Part shown: piece by piece, positions 59,617-63,428 of the stretch | How the letters are laid out: each line of letters opens with the position of its first letter | Position numbering within the stretch: the stretch's first letter is position 1 | NCBI GenBank assembly: GCA_037133495.1 | Contig: JBAXOA010000013.1 | Coordinates: forward strand, 1-63,428 | Reading direction: 5' to 3' | DNA: 63,428 nucleotides | Source of the DNA: JAAFHB01 sp037133495 | Lineage (GTDB): Bacteria > Bacteroidota > Bacteroidia > Bacteroidales > Prolixibacteraceae | Translations under genes and position numbers: made by a program | The notes under the pieces: model-generated | What the model saw: only the letters and a program-made list of their open reading frames with translations | Told to the model about the DNA's origin: nothing | Database searches by the model: none

Positions 59617-62406
59617 ATGTTAAATAGATTCAACTTTCTTTTCTGCCTGATGGTTACATCAGTTTTTGGCTTTGCACAGGTTACCACAGTTCCGGCTTTG
59701 CCGATCGAAAGCAATCCATTAACAATCACTTTTGATGCCACGCAGGGAGACGCAGGGTTGAAAGATTATACAGGTGATATTTACGCCCACACAGGTGTAA
59801 TTACCGATAAAAGCACTTCAGCAGCCGATTGGAAATATGTAATTGCCACATGGTCCACAAATATTCCATCAGCAAAACTTACCCGTGTTGCCACAAATAC
59901 TTATACGCTTTCCATTAGCCCCGATATCCGAAGTTTCTATGGCGTTCCGGCCGGCGAAATCATCAAACAGCTCTGTTTTGTTTTTCGAAGTACCGATCAG
60001 GTCAAATCAGGCAGAGCCACCGGAGGAAAAGATATCCTGATAGATGTCTTTAGTGCCGGATTGAATGTGTCCATCACCTATCCGACAGTCAATACTATTC
60101 TGCCGCTTAATACAAATCTAGCGTTTACCGCCTCTACTTCAGTCACCTCTGACATCCGGCTTTTTCAGAACAATAATTTTATAAAATTGGTTTCAGGAGG
60201 CACGCAAATAACAAATACTTTTAACTATTCACAATCCGGCGATTACTGGCTAAAAGTGACGGCTACCAGCGGAACAGCTGTCGCAGCCGATTCAGTCTTT
60301 GTAAATGTCCTCGGCAGCCAGATTGTTCAGTCGCTTCCTTCAGGCTCTAAAAAAGGAATCAATTATATCGATCCACAAACAGCGCGACTCGTTTTGTGGG
60401 CGCCCTTCAAATCAACAGTTCATGTAATAGGTGCTTTTAATAATTGGCTTCCAGCTACCGCTTCCCGTATGAAAAGAGACGGAGACTTTTTCTGGCTCGA
60501 CATACCTAACCTTACCGCTGCCAAAGAGTATCCCTTTCAGTATCTTGTCGATGGTCAGCTGAAAATTGCTGATCCATATACCGAAAAAACCTCTGATCCT
60601 GATAACGATAAATACATCACTGCAATTACTTACCCAGGATTAATTCCCTATCCAGCCGGAAAAACCGAAGGGATTGCAAGTGTTCTTCAAACCAATCAAC
60701 AAAATTATTCCTGGCAATCGGGTAGTTTTACCCCTTCTGCAGCTGATACTATGGTCGTTTACGAATGCCATGTAAGGGATTTCGACAACCGCCACTCTTA
60801 CTCCGGAGTGATCGATCATCTGGATTATTTGAAGGAATTAGGTGTGAACGTACTCGAATTAATGCCTGTAAATGAGTTTGAAGGAAACTCCGGCTGGGGC
60901 TATAATCCCTCTTTTTATTTTGCACCGGATAAATACTACGGTCCTAAAAATGAATTGAAGCGATTAGTAGATGAGTGTCATAAGCGGGGAATTTCAACGG
61001 TGATGGATATGGTGCTCAACCATTCGTACGGACAAAGCCCCTTCGTCCAGCTATATTTTGACGGATCGAAACCAACAGCGCTGAATCCGTGGTATAATGT
61101 GCAAAGCAATTTCACAAATCCGGATGCCCAATGGGGATACGACTTTAACCATGAGAGTCTTGCAACGCGTGCCCTTGTCGACAGTATTGGATCATTTTGG
61201 ATGAGTGAATATAAAATAGATGGCTTTCGGTTCGATTTCACCAAGGGATTTTCAAATAATATTAAAGATTCCTCAGATCCCTGGGGAAGTAAATACGATG
61301 CCCAACGGATTGCCAACCTTGAGAGAATGGCAAGTGAGCTATGGAAACGGAAACCGGGAGCTATCGTAATCTGTGAACATCTTGCCGATAATTCAGAAGA
61401 AAAAGAGCTGGCCAATTTTGGCAAGGGAATTTTACTTTGGGGAAACATGAACGGCAGCGCATCAGAAGCCGCAATGGGGTACAATGATGCAGGTAAATCG
61501 GATCTCTCCTGGGCTTCTTATGTTAATCGCGGTTGGTCGAAACCTTCACTGGTAGGTTATATGGAAAGTCACGATGAAGAACGGATGGTTTTTAAATGCA
61601 CTTCTTTTGGAAATGCTGCAGGATCCTATAATATTAAGAGTTTACCAGTTGCTTTAAGTCGGGCAGCCTTAACTGCAGCCCTTTTTGTTACGCTTCCGGG
61701 TCCTAAGATGATCTGGCAATTTGGTGAACTGGGATATGATATTTCAATTGATTCCAATGGAAGATTAGGCGAAAAACCGGTGCACTGGGATTATTTGAAC
61801 GATGCCGGCCGTCTTTCACTGTACCAGGTCTTCGCAAAGCTGTTTTACCTAAAAAAGAAATATCCTATTTTTGCAACTTCCGATTTTAGCCATTCACTCA
61901 CAGCAGATGTCAAATGGATCAAACTAAATCTGAATGGAGATAATGTGTTGATTGCTGGTAATTTTGGAGTGGTTAGCACAACTGCAACTTTGGAATTTCA
62001 GAAGACCGGAACATGGTATGACTATTTTGGAAAAAAAACGATCAATGTTGCTGTAACTTCTCAATCAATTTCTCTGGCTCCGGGCGAATATAAACTCTAT
62101 TCCACTAAAAACTTTGGAGAACCTGTAATAACGGATGCGCCATTGTCCATAAAGAAACCGGTAGACCTGTTCATTAGTCCAAATCCGGCAATTGATTATA
62201 TCAAGGTAATATCTGCCGCCGGAATTGAACACATAGCCATTTATTCGCTGACAGGAGCTAAAGCAAAGGAGCTCAGACCGTCGTCGGGTTTACAATATAA
62301 TGAGAATTACTTCTACATTGGAGACCTTCATTCCGGGGTTTACTTATTGCAGGCAAAAAATCAGGACGGACAAACAATTGTGCAAAAGTTGATTAAGCAA
62401 CATTAA
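59617..62406 (+). CDS. Secreted multidomain GH13 alpha-amylase with type IX secretion sorting domain
   Basis: The 929-residue enzyme has a signal peptide (FNFLFCLMVTSVFGFAQ), an N-terminal beta domain (about 25-135), an Ig-like segment, a CBM48-like domain (about 250-325: LVLWAPFKSTVHVIGAFNNW), and the GH13 barrel. GH13 regions: DMVLNHSYG (about 464), GFRFDFTKGF with nucleophile Asp (about 537), VICEHLAD with acid Glu (about 586) and SHDEERM (about 650). The last ~80 residues (SPNPAIDYIKVIS, IYSLTGAKAKEL, GVYLLQAKNQDG) form a type A T9SS C-terminal domain, cleaved on export. It is therefore expected at the cell surface or released, taking the place of SusG lipoprotein amylase. Specificity between starch and pullulan is unproven. 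Confidence 0.93.
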   Translation: MLNRFNFLFCLMVTSVFGFAQVTTVPALPIESNPLTITFDATQGDAGLKDYTGDIYAHTGVITDKSTSAADWKYVIATWSTNIPSAKLTRVATNTYTLSISPDIRSFYGVPAGEIIKQLCFVFRSTDQVKSGRATGGKDILIDVFSAGLNVSITYPTVNTILPLNTNLAFTASTSVTSDIRLFQNNNFIKLVSGGTQITNTFNYSQSGDYWLKVTATSGTAVAADSVFVNVLGSQIVQSLPSGSKKGINYIDPQTARLVLWAPFKSTVHVIGAFNNWLPATASRMKRDGDFFWLDIPNLTAAKEYPFQYLVDGQLKIADPYTEKTSDPDNDKYITAITYPGLIPYPAGKTEGIASVLQTNQQNYSWQSGSFTPSAADTMVVYECHVRDFDNRHSYSGVIDHLDYLKELGVNVLELMPVNEFEGNSGWGYNPSFYFAPDKYYGPKNELKRLVDECHKRGISTVMDMVLNHSYGQSPFVQLYFDGSKPTALNPWYNVQSNFTNPDAQWGYDFNHESLATRALVDSIGSFWMSEYKIDGFRFDFTKGFSNNIKDSSDPWGSKYDAQRIANLERMASELWKRKPGAIVICEHLADNSEEKELANFGKGILLWGNMNGSASEAAMGYNDAGKSDLSWASYVNRGWSKPSLVGYMESHDEERMVFKCTSFGNAAGSYNIKSLPVALSRAALTAALFVTLPGPKMIWQFGELGYDISIDSNGRLGEKPVHWDYLNDAGRLSLYQVFAKLFYLKKKYPIFATSDFSHSLTADVKWIKLNLNGDNVLIAGNFGVVSTTATLEFQKTGTWYDYFGKKTINVAVTSQSISLAPGEYKLYSTKNFGEPVITDAPLSIKKPVDLFISPNPAIDYIKVISAAGIEHIAIYSLTGAKAKELRPSSGLQYNENYFYIGDLHSGVYLLQAKNQDGQTIVQKLIKQH

Positions 62407-62439
62407 GGAGTTAAATATTTTAAATTTGCAGCCTGTTTT

Positions 62440-62901
62440 TTACCCTCTCACAGACAGATAGTTAGCCGCATTTTTTAGCATTTCAACAATGTCATTCATG
62501 TAAATAGGCTTGGAAATATAGTCATTCATTCCACTTTGAAGACACTCTTCCCTGTCGCTAGGCAGTGCATTTGCAGTCATCGCAACAATGTATGGTTGAT
62601 CCATAGTCATTTGACGAACATTCTGCATGGCTTCAAACCCATCCATTTCAGGCATTCTGATATCCATTAAAATAACATTATATTGTTTCTTCGCGAGAAA
62701 ATCGAGTACCTGAATTCCATTAGAAACCGTATCCGTCTTATAACCCAGCTTATGCAAAATTCTTTCAATCAGTTTTTGATTGATAAAATTATCATCTGCA
62801 ATCAGTATGTCTAATGGATAAATTTCCGCAAATAAATTTGTTGCAATTTGCCCTTGCAAATCTCCCGGATGTGTTTCAGACTTAGGTGGAGCCAGTATCA
62901 T
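62440..62901 (-). CDS. Stand-alone receiver (response-regulator) domain protein
   Basis: The 153-residue protein consists of one receiver domain with acidic pair LIADDNFINQKLIERIL, phosphoacceptor Asp in NVILMDIRMPEMDGFEAM (about 80), Thr in AMTANALPSD and Lys in NDYISKPIYM. The residues before the domain (IATNLFAEIYPLDILIADDN) read like the linker that precedes the receiver of a hybrid histidine kinase, yet no kinase domain lies upstream. It may be a true single-domain regulator or the remnant of a hybrid kinase. The gene converges with the amylase, 33 bases apart. Confidence 0.8.
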   Translation of the reverse strand: MILAPPKSETHPGDLQGQIATNLFAEIYPLDILIADDNFINQKLIERILHKLGYKTDTVSNGIQVLDFLAKKQYNVILMDIRMPEMDGFEAMQNVRQMTMDQPYIVAMTANALPSDREECLQSGMNDYISKPIYMNDIVEMLKNAANYLSVRG

Positions 62902-63091
62902 GTGAAATTATTTTTATCGAATTGGAAAATCTGATCTGCTTTCAATTAAAATTTAGTATCAAACCGATTAATATCAGATATTCGAAGCAAATGTAATATA
63001 TATATACATACAAAATGCATTAATCGACATTTTATTTACATGAATGAATATTTTTCGTTTTTTTGTAAGGTATTTTTACTCCTTCATTTCT

Positions 63092-63358
63092 TTAGCTGAT
63101 CCGATTTGGATGTGTGTTTAATATCCGCTCCTGCCCTGAAATATTTTGGTTGGGGAGTAAAGTCAAAATCACCCCGGCGAAGGCAATAAACTTAGCTAAA
63201 GTAATAAACAAGACGTAACCCAATAAACCAAAAAAAGCAAAGGTCCGGTCTGTTCCGAAAAGCAAATCCTCATTTTCATTGATATGATGACGCCGTTGCT
63301 CCAGTCCAATAATCAAAGAGAAAACCAGCACCAAAAGGAATTTTATAAATTCTCTTAT
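63092..63358 (-). pseudogene. Decayed MgtC/DUF4010-family membrane protein
   Basis: The frame reads REFIKFLLVLVFSLIIGLEQRR, then LLFGTDRTFAFFGLLGYVLF, which is the N-terminal pattern of MgtC/SapB-type membrane proteins. Where the start codon is expected (63356-63358) the codon is ATA; the first possible start is a TTG at 63334. After LGYVLF the sequence jumps to ITLAKFIAFAGVILTLLPNQNIS, which resembles a later part of the family, and ends at residue ~88 where full proteins are several hundred residues. An internal deletion plus start loss is the simplest reading. Functional small-protein status is not excluded. Confidence 0.6.
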
Positions 63359-63428
63359 GTAACTTTCAATTCGTAATTAAGAGTGTTCAAAACCGTTAAA
63401 ATAGTTTTATTATTAAACAAATAGTTCT

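Noticed and set aside
60978..61484. 168-codon antisense frame inside the amylase gene
   Set aside because: It overlaps the catalytic GH13 regions, which are clearly coding on the plus strand.
62902..63091. Possible small gene in the gap between the receiver gene and the decayed MgtC gene
   Set aside because: No open frame with a credible start; the stretch is A/T-rich with short dinucleotide runs.

Overview
The window looks like chromosomal DNA from a member of the Bacteroidota. The evidence is two SusC/SusD-type uptake loci, a FecI/FecR sigma/anti-sigma pair, a type IX secretion C-terminal sorting domain, a PorP/SprF protein, an HU-CCDC81/SPOR protein, and several promoters matching the Bacteroidota -7 element TAnnTTTG, some with a TTG about 18-21 bases upstream. 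The composition is AT-rich. A free-living or sediment/gut-type fermenter or facultative relative of Bacteroidales/Marinilabiliales is plausible, but genus cannot be read from the sequence alone. I saw no rRNA, tRNA, CRISPR array, prophage or integrative element.

Layout. 1-6552: a minus-strand locus of sigma factor, FecR, SusC (with STN signalling domain) and SusD (running off the left edge); its substrate is unknown. 6647-16954: mostly housekeeping genes (sirtuin, ubiX, ComF-like, rnr, a small membrane protein plus a type I pullulanase, alanine dehydrogenase, tsaE, gcvH, orphan PorP/SprF). 16957-24202: a long TPR protein, polyphosphate kinase overlapped by a helical-repeat gene, two membrane proteins, a REP-associated-type Y1 transposase and a small exported protein, closed by a perfect 50-bp palindrome. 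24279-36173: sugar-nucleotide genes (rfbB, galE), HU/SPOR protein, M19 dipeptidase, riboflavin synthase, OsmC and FMN-binding proteins, SixA-type phosphatase, a ROK kinase with a FucP-type sugar transporter, an aldo/keto reductase with an AEC transporter, and a small hypothetical gene. 36427-44085: asnS, rpoN, a two-component pair and a phosphate-uptake block (membrane-anchored PhoU-like protein, DUF47 protein, PiT permease). 44082-62406: a complete maltodextrin/starch locus. 62440-63428: a lone receiver domain and a decayed MgtC-type gene.

The best-connected system is the starch locus. A LacI-type regulator gene sits between two transcription units: minus-strand MFS maltose transporter - beta-phosphoglucomutase - GH65 phosphorylase - neopullulanase-like GH13, and plus-strand SusC - SusD - SusE - SusF-like - GH13 amylase carrying a type IX sorting tail. 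The identical 12-bp palindrome GCAAACGTTTGC occurs once in front of each unit. The inferred flow is surface amylase, SusCD import, periplasmic GH13 cleavage, inner-membrane maltose uptake, phosphorolysis to glucose plus beta-glucose-1-phosphate, and isomerisation to glucose-6-phosphate. The ROK kinase (31222-32244) could capture the free glucose. Phosphorolysis consumes phosphate, and the phosphate permease gene lies immediately next to this locus, ending in a 4-bp overlap with it.
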